Positions 11,985 through 24,630 of a stretch of 64,000 bases of DNA are shown piece by piece. Position 1 is the first letter of the stretch, and every line of letters begins with the position of its first letter. The position numbers and the translations under genes are program-made. The notes under the pieces were generated by a model. It had not been told where the DNA came from. It was given only the letters and a program-made list of their open reading frames with translations, and searched no databases. This DNA comes from Glandiceps talaboti (lineage: Eukaryota; Hemichordata; Enteropneusta; Spengelidae), in the NCBI RefSeq assembly GCF_964340395.1, contig NC_135569.1, forward strand, positions 5,414,040-5,478,039, written 5' to 3'.

Positions 11985-12290
11985 AAATTTTTTTAATTGA
12001 AAAAAAACAATGTGAAATAACATACACCTACATGTACCTCTTGCTTGCAACTCAATAAATTACAAAAAATTAAAAAAGTATGTACAATTATTGTACGCAC
12101 AATAACATTTTTCAACACTTTTGCAGCATTTTGCAATTTATGGAGTTAAAAACATGGACTTAATTATACTATTTCAAATTAAGTTTCAAATAGAAAAGAC
12201 ATAATAAAGTTATCTTATAAATTAAAAATCTAAAGTAAATACTTTGTCAACCATGATGGCCACTTGAAATGCTTATAGATTATGGAAAAT
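11985..12290. mobile_element. Degenerate MITE, relative of 29113-29456
   Basis: The right end, reverse-complemented, reads AAGTGGCCATCATGGTTGAC and continues into TTTAGATTTTTAA, matching the terminus of the better preserved element. The AACTCAATAAATT centre is shared. The left end is eroded. Confidence 0.6.
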
Positions 12291-13356
12291 CTAATCTGCC
12301 AGCAGTGTAGTAGATGTATGTATATTACTACATATAAAAATATTATGCATACTCCACTGACAGCTACTAGCAAACATCTGCAAAATTCCAGTGGTTTGTT
12401 TTCGTTGTAAACTGACCCAATTTCAAAATCATTTCAACATGATTCCTAAACTCTGCTCAACTGGGTACTAAACTATCTCAATACTACTAAAGTTGGACAA
12501 TTATTCGCTTTTCGTGTGTTTTTCTGTTTAATAAAATTTCTTCAGTAAATTATTATTAATATATCAGAAAATGTGAATACTTTTATAAGTTCTCCCTTCA
12601 TGAATTAGTTGGGATTCTGAAGCCTGCCCTGACCTACAATTGTCTGACCTCTGACCTTTGACCTCCTTCATGACAAGCTTCTTTACCATTGGAATGTAGA
12701 TGTCAAGTGTATTCTGATAACTGTCAATCTTCAACACTGATTGAGGTCTTCCAGTGTCGTTGTTTGATCATTAAATGAACATGCCAACCATACCAAAACA
12801 GTACCATCAGATTAAAACTTGGCAATGTCAACTAAAAATAAAATTTAGCAATGTCAACCGTTATTAAAATTTAGCGGTCAACTGATATTGAAATTTAGTA
12901 TTGTCACCAAAATGGAAACTATGCACCAATATGTAAATTAGTGAGGTCATCTCAGGTCAATCAATATTAGAAATTAGAAACATCCACCCAAATGAAAACC
13001 TAAAGCTATATCAACCGATTCTAAAACTGTTCAATATTAGTTTTTATTTGTATGAGTGAATGGAAACCTAGTTTCAAATATTATTTTTCATTTCCAGGTT
13101 GTACCGGAAGATTAATATTTACCTAGGATTGATTTCTGTTTGCATGTGGCTAGCGAAAATATGTCATATTACATATAAACTAACATACTATGTAATATTA
13201 ACAGTTTCAAAAGACATTTCTCGGAAAAACTAACTGTATGAAAGAATACATTAAAACGGGAAATGCAGGTTTGTGAGGAGATAAATGATGACCTAATTTT
13301 AAAATGAATGATTCTCAGTAAATAATGATGATAACTACTTTACATTAATATTTTAT
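12291..13356. other. Gene-free, AT-rich
   Basis: No coding signal. At 12820-13000 there are loose repeats of AAATTTAGCAATGTCAACC-like words with about 40-bp spacing. Confidence 0.45.
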
Positions 13357-13635
13357 TTATAGAAAGGTAATAGGTCCACACTGAAGGATTATTCTGGCTA
13401 CTCTATTTAAGAGCCTCTGAAGTCAGGTCAGCAAAGTTGTACCACAGTTTGACCACACTACTGCAGTGTAGTCAAACAGTGGCAGTACCATTGCATTATA
13501 AATCATCTTAATAGCATCAAATGTAAGATATGGTCTTACCCTCCTAATCACACCCAGGATTTGTGATATTTCACTACAGATCTTCGTTATGTGCATTTCC
13601 GAATTTAAGTGAGAGTCAATCCAGACACCATGGTA
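13357..13635 (-). pseudogene. Fossil reverse-transcriptase fragment of a non-LTR retrotransposon
   Basis: The minus-strand frame from 13635 reads YHGVWIDSHL, then HITKICSEISQILGVIRR, PYLTFDAIKMIYNAMVLPL and FDYTAVVWSNC. This is the thumb-proximal end of jockey/CR1/L2-type reverse transcriptases (LGVxID..L, ..H..ki...ig.lrr.., iY.alv.P...Y...vW). A TGA interrupts the frame after about 70 codons, after which LQRLLNRVARII continues the family pattern in the same frame. No start, catalytic YADD region or 3' tail remains, so it is a dead remnant. Confidence 0.8.
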
Positions 13636-14461
13636 ATTGACAAAATACAGTATTTAGACAGTGATGGCTATACCTGAAGTTACATTAACAGTTTGACATA
13701 TAAACTAATTAACAACCACATATTAATTAACATCCATTATACATTAATCAATGAAAATATTCTATTTGTAGTACACTAACTACATTTTTAGTTTTAATAT
13801 TCAGGGGCCCTGGCAGGTAAACCTTTTAGTAATTTAGATACATGTCACTGTCAATGAAAGTGTGGCAAAAGTCTAATTGACATAACTTGCTGCAGGGTGT
13901 AATTGGATTATTAGATACTGTGATGCGGAAACTTGAAGGCATTAATTGCAAGACTTCACTTGTGATGTTTCAATAGATGGAAACTTAATTTTCACTTTCA
14001 AACACTATAACCCCAGGGCTTGAATTTAACTTCTATGTTTGAGCTTGGTAGTCTGATTTCACCAAGTGAATGGTTTCAGCGACAATTTTCTAATAATTTC
14101 CATTAGTGTAAGACTATAGTCTAGTTCCTTTACGATATCGTTACAATTTACACGTGCCATGGTTTAGTTAGAGACCACATTAGCATCCACACTAAATACA
14201 TGCAGACGACCACCTTACATTGTATATAAATCTAGCAGTCTAGATATGTTTCATAGTAGTTCCCTCGACTACTGTTAAATTCTAGTCCCGTCACTGATTC
14301 AGAATTACTAAGCTTTTTTTACTTCAATGATTTACAGAAGACAAAACTTAAATAAAAGTACTATTTGCTATGACAAGAAATTGCAATTTTTGCCCTTCTT
14401 GACTATTATTGTTATTTCATCAGAATATTGTCTATTGTATACTCATTTACCTATTTTCATA

Positions 14462-14908
14462 GCCCAGAAACTTGTCTTGATGTTACTATCTCAAGAAGCT
14501 CTCTAGCCTACAAACTTGTCTTGGTATAATTTCAAGAAGCTCTCTAGCCCAGAGACTTGTCCTGGTGTTATTCTCTCAAGACACACTCTGTCTTGGTGTT
14601 ACTATTTCAAGAAGTTCTCTACCCATGGGTGTTACTATCTCAAGAAGCTCTCTATTCCAGAGACTTGTCTTGGGTTACTATCTCAAGACACTCTCTAGCT
14701 CACAGACTTGTCTTGGTGTTACTATCTCAAGACACCCTCTAGCTCACAGACTTGTCTTGGTGTTACTATCTCAAGAAGCTCTCTAGCCTACAGACTTGTC
14801 TTGGTGTTACTAGAAACTCTCTAGCCCAGAGTCTTGTCTTGGTGTTACTATCTCAAGAAGCTCTCTAGCTCACACACGTCTTAGTGACACTATCTCAAGA
14901 AGCTCACT
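14462..14908. repeat. Minisatellite, 44-bp unit, about 11 copies
   Basis: Unit of the type AGCCCAGAGACTTGTCTTGG plus TGTTACTATCTCAAGAAGCT plus CTCT, with partial units. A short inverted fragment (AAGCTTCTTGAGACAC) follows at about 14918. Open frames here are products of the repeat. Confidence 0.93.
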
Positions 14909-14929
14909 ACACCAACAAAGCTTCTTGAG

Positions 14930-16540
14930 ACACTACATGTAATATCTCAAATATGTGCATGTTCTCTCAAAATCGTTAAAATTTTACCTACAGCGAAAAA
15001 ATTTTGGTTTTATAAATTAACAGTAACAGTATTAACTATTAGTATTACAGGTACAGGTAGGTAACAAATGCTTATTCTCCAGAACATTTGAGTTTGGCTG
15101 TATATTGTACTGTGGTTAAATATTTACAACAGAAAAAATAAACCTTCTACACTTCAAACCACTTCATATAACAATACTGGTATGTTAACAAAATGTTATG
15201 TAAATATATATTTAGTATTTAGCAGTCATGCCTTCTGTGTACTATAATATATACATGTACCATTGCATGTAGAGTTTACCTCATACAAAAATCAGTCTTG
15301 GAATACCTGTACACTAATGATAATATAATATGGTGGGATTTTTAATGTTTTGAAAGTTGGTAAAATCTATGAACAACTTCCCTAGGACATTTTTTCTATC
15401 AAAATCATGGGTTCTTAACCCAATTTTGATAAAAAAATAATACAGAAATTTGAAACTTTACCTGGATTTTGTCGGTTCTCTAGATCTTTCCGGAATTATT
15501 ATGCTGGTTACACACACACAGCAAGAAAAACAAAAAGAGCAAAAATCAATCGTTGCAGACGTGTCAGAAACTATACGGCGGTGGTCTGATACACAGGCAC
15601 GATTCTGGCTTTATCCAACTACCCTGAAGCTGTGCTATACATGTATACAGTGTCGCCATGCAAGCCATTTTTAGTTCAATACCACTGTTACATAACAAAG
15701 AATTCTCTACATACTCTGTGTAATTCAGGGGCTTCTTTATTTGCACTCAAGTACGCTGTCAACATCCACATTATACCAGAGGCAAACATTTGGGATGTGA
15801 TTGTGGTGGTGTACATGTCAAGGGGTGTCACAAGTCTCCAATTAGCTACTGTCCAAGCTCTGCAAAGAAATTACGCCATTAAAACAAACTTTTCTGTGGT
15901 TAATTTGACGATCCGATGTCTGCCTGCAGCATTCGAGGCCTGTTTTGTTTTTTCCACAAGATTTGCAAGACAACTTGACCACCAGCTGTAGTAATTATTT
16001 TGACTGTATGAATAAATGGCACGATCACGTTGAAACAAACCAACCCTAAAAGAATTTAATGGAAAATAAACTTTTTTATGGTAATACAAAGTCCAATATT
16101 CTGGCATGAATACCACAGGAGGTGATTACAAAGAATAGCACATTTTTTTTAAAAATATATATATATTTAATAACGTTTTTATTGGGTTTATTGCAAAAAT
16201 ACAATTCTTTTCACGGATGGAAATCTCCACTAAACTTAATCAAAGAAAAGCCCCCAAGAAAACCTAAAACAGTTCTTTGAACCTCATTCTGATATCAATT
16301 TAAGTTGTAATTATTTTCACAAATATGAACTTTGAACTCTACACCTGTGGTTCTTTGAACTCTAAACCCTTGGCCATCACACAAAAAAAGTTTAAAGAAG
16401 ACCAGATAATATATATGGATGAAGTAATCTACAATTGCATTGGAAGTTTCAAATGAGGAAGTCTTTAACTACAACATGCACTGACATTTCGCCAAACAAA
16501 AACTTACTCTTTCAGTAAAAAAATTGTCCAGATAAATAAC
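14930..16540. other. No recognised gene
   Basis: Short open frames exist on both strands between 15450 and 16116, but none shows a family motif or paired splice sites that I recognise. Confidence 0.4.
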
Positions 16541-17120
16541 AAATGTAGCAATGTTAGTATGATTTTTGGTAAGCCAGATGATAAAATGTAGCCATGTTAG
16601 TTAGATTTTTGTTCAATATTAAAGATGATAAAATGTAGCAATGTTTGTAAGATTTTTGTTCAAACAGATGATAAAATGTAGCAGTGTTAGTTAGATTTTT
16701 GTTGAACCAGACGATAAAATGTAGCAATGTTAGTTAGATTTTTGTTGAACCAGATGGTAAAATGTAGCAATGTTAGTAAGATTTCTGTTCAACCAGATGA
16801 TAAAATGTAGCAATGTTAGTTAGATTTTTGTTCAACCAGATGATAAAATGTAGCAATGTTAGTTAGATTTTTGTTCAACCAGATGACAAAATGTAGCAAT
16901 GTTAGTTAGATTTTTGTTCAACCAGATGATACAATGTAGCAATGTTAGTAAGATTTTTGTTCAACCAGATGATACAATGTAGCAATGTTAGTAAGATTTT
17001 TGTTCAACCAGATGATACAATGTAGCAATGTTTATAGTAAGATTTTTGTTCAACTAGATGATGAAATGTAGCATAATGGCAACATTTTCATTGAACCAGA
17101 TGATACAATGTAGCAGCAAT
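16541..17120. repeat. Minisatellite, 43-bp unit, about 13 copies
   Basis: Unit is ATGTAGCAATGTTAGTTAGA plus TTTTTGTTCAACCAGATGAT plus AAA, with small indels toward both ends. Confidence 0.95.
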
Positions 17121-17219
17121 ATTGGGAAGATTTTTGTTGATTGTACCACCGCAAACCATGTATTGCAGACTGTGTTCCTGTAAACCTGTATTACATGTAG
17201 TTGTAACTGGGGTATCATT

Positions 17220-17560
17220 TTTCCAATCAGACAACCGACAATATATTCATTGAATTCTTAAAATACCAATAATTAGACATTGTGCATGTTAATTAGAGAT
17301 CTATTTTATCTATAAGTAGTATAGTAATAAGGTGAAATCATGATTCGTTGGGCAGCTAATTTTTGGGTGTGGACCCAAAATGAATTTGATTAGATATACT
17401 GCGCCATCCTATGTGTACTGCTATACAAATATGTTTACCCACAGGGAATTCGACACTGTGCATGGCATACACATTACAATATTAGGATCAAGTCATTCTA
17501 TCTAACAAAAGAGTTTCAAAAAACGTTCAAGTTGCAGCTAGGTTCAGCTTTACACACCAA
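17220..17560 (+). repeat. Dispersed repeat family B copy (reference copy)
   Basis: Begins TTTCCAATCAGACAACCGAC and includes ACCAATAATTAGA, TTAGAGATCTATTTTATC, GCTAATTTTTGGGTG, TTTACCCACAGG and TTTCAAAAAACGTTC. Related copies are at about 11690-11960 (minus), 48640-48985 (plus) and 59800-60110 (minus). Confidence 0.7.
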
Positions 17561-19269
17561 TCAAGATATATCCTGCTGACATGCACTCCCTAATCAGTAT
17601 TTAGATATTAGGCATACAGCACACAGTTAGGACACTTGATAATTATCAACCCATTAGATCTAATTGCTTAATCTCAGTATGATAGGAAACGGTTTCTTTT
17701 TACTTATGACCTTCTGATAATTCCTCCTTCCCTTTGTCAGTTGTCTGATTAGCCTCGTGTTGAGAGATATCTCGATGTCCGGATCAGTGACACAGAACCG
17801 GAACTGTATTCAACACGTACAATGTATGAAACGCAAGGAGTCATTGCCTGCCATGGGCAAGGATACACAGATGTGTTCTGCTGATGTGTTCTCCTCAATT
17901 ACAATGTAGCTGATGATATGATGTGTTCTGGGCAGTGTGCCCTCTTAAGCCAAAACACTGACACACACAATTTCTAGTGATACACCAAAAAATTTGGTGT
18001 TCCACTATCTCTTACTATGTGGTGACTTACAAGAAATCCCAGTTTTTCTCATTTTGACTCAACAACAAAATTTGGCTATCATTAGAGCGCATACTGGTTC
18101 TGGGACAGTGGGAGCCATTTTGATGTCTTCTTCAATTTTGATAGCAGCTGACATCTTGTGATAGCTTTATTTACAACTACTTGGTTAGCTTGTTAATAAT
18201 GGACAGCTAGTAATACACACACACTTAGGGATTGTTTGGTGTTGATGTGGACTACTAGTTTTATCACCTCCAAGGTCCTTGCTTGTTTAAATCACTGCAA
18301 GCATACTTTATATATGATATAAATCACCGAGCCTAATTGTAATGTACCAATTTACTAACACATCCTACTCTTCTCTTTTTTTTTGAGGGGGGGGGATACG
18401 AATGACCTATTTATCCATGGTGAAATGTTAGTTATCATACATGTATTAGGAATTTAGGGATGACATAATTATGATTTTTCGCTAACCTAACGATGCTCTG
18501 TTAACAGGATGAATGTTAGTCTTGAACTTTTGGAAACCATTTGAGAGGAGTTTTGTTAACACTGTCCAGTTTCCAGTTCTGTTAAGACCATCCAGTTTTC
18601 AGTTTTGTTAAGACCATCCAGTTTTCAATTTTGTTTATACATTATATGTGTATGGTGTTAATACAGACCATTCAAAATTTATCTGATATTTTTGAAGTTT
18701 GAATTACAATTTATATATATGGAAAGCATTGCGACCACAACCTTTCTAGTACTAATTTATTTTGGATGGCTATAATATCAAAAATTCATTTCTAATCTTA
18801 TGAGAAAGAGAGAGAGGATAAAAACCACGAATATTAATGATTTACGCTGTGAGTGTACATGCAAGCACAGACCTCCAGACAACTCGGGCAGTCTTGTGAA
18901 AAACTAAAGTGTTGCCATGACGATGTTGTCAATTTCATCTGTAATGTCCTTGCTACAAGTTATTGGCTGTAGTAAGTACAGCTATAAAATCCTACATATT
19001 GTAAGGGCCTAACTGTGGCTTGGTCGTAAAACTGCTAGTATAAGGGCCTAACACGATGAAGAAAATGCATCAATTACGGCAACTTCAAACCAATTAACTA
19101 TTGTATCGCAATCAGACATGATTGTACAATCACAGGTGTTTCAATTATTGCCAATGATTTAAAGCCTCATAATCGTCTATCATTACTACACAGTATATCT
19201 CAAGTACCATACTTACACAAGTTTATTTGATATTGTCTGAGTACCACACACATGTACATGTATGTCGAG
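17561..19269. other. Gene-free stretch
   Basis: No coding signal apart from scattered short repeats: the inverted 100-bp unit at 17936 and a CCAGTTTTCAGTTTTGTTAA duplication near 18556-18636. Confidence 0.45.
17936..18033 (-). repeat. Single inverted copy of the 100-bp unit
   Basis: Reverse complement of the unit tandemly repeated at 9232-9530, including the broken palindrome with AAATTTGGTG and the CTTACTATGTGGTG end. Confidence 0.85.
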
Positions 19270-19435
19270 TGACCGGGCTTTCACCTCAAAACGTCTGTTA
19301 ATTAAAGGCCAAGGTTTCAATCCCAGGTTCTTGCATACATGTTATCTTATCAGTGGAGCCATAAGGAATAGATAGAGTGATTTTGTTCCAGGCCAACCTT
19401 TTCTTTAAAACTCTAATTCTGCCACAGCCATTATC
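19270..19435 (+). repeat. Dispersed repeat family A copy (reference copy)
   Basis: GGGCTTTCACCTCAAAACG, then GGTTTCAATCCCAGGTTCTT (tRNA B-box-like), then GTTATCTTATCAGTGGAGCC, and a block with GATTTTGTTCCAGGCCAACC. At least six relatives are in the window. Confidence 0.7.
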
Positions 19436-20390
19436 GTTTAGATGAACTTTGACCTGAAGTTTACATGAACTTTGACCTGAAGAAGGGCTATCCCTCTTCA
19501 GAATCAGGTCAAGTTCGTGTGAAAGATAATGGCTGTGATTCTGCCAGACAACTGTTTTTCACTCCTACTTTTAATTCTAAGCTGTTGTGTTCCTTTAATG
19601 TCATCATATCAACTGGTAGACAGTCAATATTTTCTGTATTAGTTTCTAGTTTACAGTATTTCTAACGATAAACTGACTCAATACATTGTCATGTAGTCAG
19701 AAATATGTTGCGACCGAGTGAAAGTTATACGAAATAGTTTTACCTTGAGACAAATGCTGTAAACCTAGATATATTTCCTACTACAAATTTTGTGATTTTT
19801 ATCAGTCTTCAGCAAGTTCTCAAAGACCAATTTCCTCTAATTATCAGGCTGGTACATTGTGTTCATGTGTAACTGAGAAGGCATTTCAGTCACTACTTAT
19901 TTTTGTGGGTTTTTTCCAGTGAAATGATTGAAAGTAAGTCTTTAGCGAAAATGTCCAGGTTTAGAGTAATACACAACAATGACATATTGGGCACTTTCTT
20001 ACAATAGTCTCTTCATGAAGGTGGATGTTTTTCTAAGTTTTTATTCATACTAAACCTTTATACCAGTTAGCATGAGAGTTAAACTTCATATAGTTACACT
20101 AACACTGGAGTTATTTCTATACTACGGTAATTGTACATGTATGTAAATTTTTCTTGGTTTTGTATGTTACTGATGAGCAGTAATGCTCAAGGTGAACAAA
20201 TAATTGTAATTGTATATTGTTTAATTTGATGTAACTTGCCACTAAAGAGTTGCCCACCCAAAAGTCACTATCAAAATAAACAACACAGAGATTAAATTAC
20301 AAAACTATTTAGATAAAGAAATAAGGTGTTTGAGTACATTACAATTAATACACAGCAGAAGTAACTACAGAGACTGAGAAACATATATTT

Positions 20391-20575
<185 letters not shown>

Positions 20576-20662
20576 TGGATGGTCTGAACAAAACTCAACT
20601 CAAAGGGTTTCCAAAAGTGCACACACATACACACTTATCTATATAATCTATATGTGTATATA

Positions 20663-20830
20663 TAGACAGACAGACAGACAGACATACGGGCAGAGACATA
20701 CCAACAGACAAGACAGACATACATACATACATACATACATACATACATACATACATACATACATACATACATACATACATACATACATACATACATACAT
20801 ACATACATACATACATACATACATACATAC
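20663..20830. repeat. (ACAG)n / (ACAT)n microsatellite
   Basis: A short ACAG run is followed by about 115 bp of ACAT. Confidence 0.97.
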
Positions 20831-21109
20831 ACATAGACAGAAGTACGTCACATTTGTACAATGCCATTTTTAGTTCCATGTATGATTTCCTATTTTTGAA
20901 ATCTTATCTATTCTTGAATTCTAATCTTAAAGTAAGGATGTTATGTTATCCACAGACATTTATATAGTTCCAAATAGTGTAACTGAATCCAATTTGTCTG
21001 TGACTCCCTAGTCTGTAGGTTTCAACCCTAGCTACGTGTTGCCTCACAAATCTACATGTATTCAATTCCAATTACTGTCAGTGTAGGTTACTGGGTCAGT
21101 CAATACACT

Positions 21110-21305
21110 CACAGCAAAACAGGGTCAAATCTTGGTAGGAGTTTTCAAAATATTTTTTTGGCAGTGAAGGCATTCACCATAATTGTCACTAAAATCCTAC
21201 ATTTGAATCCTAAGTTTTCCCACTCCTGTTATCTTACCAGTGAAGCCATACAGATTACATTGGAGTATTCTTATGTTCAGGACAATCTTTTCCAATATCT
21301 CTACT
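21110..21305 (+). repeat. Dispersed repeat family A copy
   Basis: Shares ACATTTGAATCCTAAGTTTT, GTTATCTTACCAGTGAAGCC, GATTACATTGGAGT and GTTCAGGACAATCTTTTCC with the reference copy. Confidence 0.65.
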
Positions 21306-21525
21306 AGAAAATTGTTTTTCTTACCTATGTTTTTATTTTAACATGCTACAGGCCTTTAAAAGCCGATTTAGGTTTTACTTCGGTTTGAATAAATGGTGAC
21401 TTGCTCGTGTTTTCTTTTACCATAGCTTGGCAAGTTCTGTACATGCACACAGTTTAAAACATCATAAGATAATGCAACTGTTTCGGAAAAATTTCTAAAA
21501 GTTTACATTATTGTCAGTTTCAACT

Positions 21526-21837
21526 AGTGTTCACTGGCTCTGTTTGATACAACCATGCAGAAACCAATAAAATGTATATTGTACACTTTAAGATAGCAAT
21601 TTGTTGCTACATTTTGTCTAAATGAAATAAACCATTTAAACATATTAGACACAGACATGTGGGTGCCGATGTTTTGATGTCTGTATTTGATATCTCCATG
21701 GTGGTAATTTAGTTCATTTCATTTAGACTAAATGTGGCAAGAATCTGTATTCATTCAATCTTGCTATCTTAAAGTGTAGCATGTCCAGTTTCTTATTAGT
21801 TACTGCATGGTTGTATCAAACAGAGCTACTGAACACT
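21526..21837. mobile_element. MITE-like element, 312 bp
   Basis: The outer arms read AGTGTTCACTGGCTCTGTTT and, from the other end, AGTGTTCAGTAGCTCTGTTT. Both continue through GATACAACCATGCAG, and similarity resumes at CACTTTAAGATAGCAA and TCTAAATGAAAT. No coding content. I see no clear flanking duplication, so the superfamily is open. Confidence 0.75.
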
Positions 21838-24352
21838 AACATGAAATGGGCAGTGTCAACTCTCAAACAGCATCAGTAAACACTAATATGAAATGGACAG
21901 TATCAATACTCAAGGTACCAAACATGGAAAATAACTCCTCCTAAAACAAACCCCATCCTATTTATTTGCATAATCTTGCCCACTTGTAGCTGTGTTTTGG
22001 AGGCCCATCAAGTGATGCAACCTTACCATTTGACCTCATAGAATGTGTTTATACACAGTGAAATGTAAATAAGACTAAACATAAATGTACAAAGTTAAAC
22101 AAACAACACATACTTGTAATGTTTATGATAGTTTTGTTACAAGAAATGCCTAAATGTCTTCTAAAAATCTAGCCCTGGTCTGTTGGACTTTTAAGATATA
22201 CTATGTTGATCACCCCTAAATCAGTCTTCTGGTGTAAATGGAGAGAATCAGATAGTCAAGAGGCTTACACAGTTTCACAGACTACTACTTGGGGTAAACA
22301 GTAGTATTGCCAAGCATAAACTCTGAGCCAAGATTCAGGTACCACAATCCATCTTAAAATTTCAAAAATTATCTGTATATCAATAACCCATACCTCCTGA
22401 AGTTCTTTTGAACCAAATCAACTGAATTAGTTCAAACCGATTTCAGTGCAAGTGGGGGTAGAAGAAGTGACGTTGATTTGATTTTTAACTGATTCAACAT
22501 TCTACATGGGGACAGGTCCATTGTATTTTCTCCCAATTGTGCCATAGAGGGTGTTTTTTCTGAAAAAGTTTTGTAAAACTCCATAAATATAGAGTAAATT
22601 ACGTCATGAGAATAGGAAATAAATCATTTATGCACAGTATGCATGTACTAGCTTCTTCATTTTTTTTCATATCCTTTCTAAATAGCTACATGTGCCTAAG
22701 AATTCAACTAATTAGCAACCACAAGACAACATGTGGTCCGACAAAACACACGTCTGTCCTAAATACCTTTCATCTTCTAACACATTTCTCTACTTCTCAA
22801 GCACAAAGTAGTTTATCTATGCCTACAGCTATTGCAAAAAAAAAAAAAAATCCTATAAAATTGACATGTTGTAAACTCTCATCTCCTCATACTATTGTCA
22901 TCACAAAGTACCTCTTTAAGGATACAATTTCCAAAACAGATTGAATAGAATGAGAAAGTTAAAACAGACAGCAACTTCCTGTCAGACCACAGCAAGGCTA
23001 CTTCATAAAGACATGTCTGCAATTCATGGGTATATATACATTATTTATATTTTTACTTTGGCTACCTGTTTTTTGTTTGAGATGTTAGTGTCTATTTTCC
23101 TGTCATAGACATGTTACTTTTATATAACAGCCAACCAGTTCCTGTTTTGATTCCGCAAAGACAATATACTTTCCTTCTTTTCCTACAACAATACTGTTGA
23201 AGGACAAATGACATCATAATTATGCAAATGATCATACAAAATGACATCACAAATATGCATATTCAATCCTGTACAAATGACATCACAAATATGCAAATTT
23301 AACTGTAAAGAATCATAACATCACCAATATGCAAATTTCAATGAGAGTTTTTCATGTTTTTCTGACATTAAAATGCTAAGATTTTGCTGAACTCAGCAAA
23401 ACAACTGTTCCACAACTAGCTAGACACCTGTGTAACTTGAGATCCAATGGAATACACGAAATGTGTTATAGCTAGTCTAAGCTTACATCTACCCGTATTT
23501 GTTATCTGGATTGATAAAATAAACTTTCCCTGGTACCTGCATAATTATTTATTTCTATGGGTAAATATCATTAAGTCAACTAATACCAGTAAAATGTTAT
23601 CATAAATGACAAATAAATGCTACTTATTGCAATGACTACATGCCTAATGCAATATTTCAATTGATACAGTAAAGGTACAAACTAGTATTCCAGTATGTAG
23701 TTAGTTTGAAAAGTAGCAGGAATTTGTAACAGTGCGAGTGATAATGACGAATCTGCTCAACAATGGAAAAATAATAGTTGCAGTGATGTTACTAATTTGA
23801 AAAGGAGGCGATTAAATACGAAAAGTGGAAATATAGTGGTCGAAATTTTTTTAAAAAACAAACGAGAGAAAAGAAGCCGGCAAAATATTGCATAGTAAGT
23901 GGGGTTTTTGTAGGCTATTGGTAATTATCTATATCGCTGAGTTGAAGCAAAGCATTTTTAAACACAAATTCGTGAAAAAGTCGTCATCAAAAAAGTGCAC
24001 AGTAGGCAGTTGTTTTTAGCCTTTATCTACAAACTTGAACTTATAGTGGTCTACACGAGTTCTCCTCTCTGAACACAAGGGTTCTCATAAAATTTAAGAT
24101 GAAACCTACTAACAGATAGCCCTTAATTCTATTAGATTTCAAATCTAAAATCCACAAGATCAAAGCCAATCATGAGCCTTGAAACATAAGGTCCTGGAAC
24201 TATGCCCTTTGACCTCACACTGACAAGGTAAACTTAGAAATTTAGGTTACTGTACATGTATGGTTACTAACCCAAAACTTTTTGATAACAGGGTTCTAAA
24301 ACCTTAGCAAAAACACTGAAATATATATGAAACCACAATTTTGTATATGGTT
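21838..24352. other. Gene-free stretch
   Basis: Nothing coding recognised. Around 23210-23340 there are four copies of a 35-50-bp repeat with GACATCACAAATATGCAAAT. Confidence 0.45.
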
Positions 24353-24630
24353 GGGTTGTCAGATTCTGAGCAGTTAGCTTGTATGCCTCTTACCTCTGCA
24401 GCCTGTGTTTGAACCTGCCAGGTGTTGGCTGGGTTTGATTAAAATTTAGCAGGCGGTAAATAAGAAGAGTGTCGTTCAGTTTGACTCTACCGTACAACAC
24501 AGGTTTTCCCCAGATACTCCAGTTTCCTCCTGCACTAACACTGAACCAAAGGAGCCCACAAATGGGACTAACTCCTGTTGGTTATCCGACAAACAAATAA
24601 ATAAATAGATAGATAAATATAAATGACCAT
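24353..24630 (+). mobile_element. tRNA-derived SINE, copy 1
   Basis: A-box-like TCTGAGCAGTTAGC and B-box-like GTTTGAACCTGCC about 28 bp apart, then a conserved body with TTTGACTCTACC, CACAGGTTTTCCCC and CAGTTTCCTCCTGCACTAAC, and an AAAT/GATA-rich 3' tail at about 24590-24620. This is standard SINE anatomy. Confidence 0.7.

Noticed and set aside
14516-14786. Overlapping Ser/Leu-rich frames
   Set aside because: Produced by the 44-bp minisatellite.
15450-16116. Several 60-119-codon frames on both strands, considered as a degenerate transposase or gene exon
   Set aside because: No catalytic motif, no consistent frame and no paired splice sites recognised.
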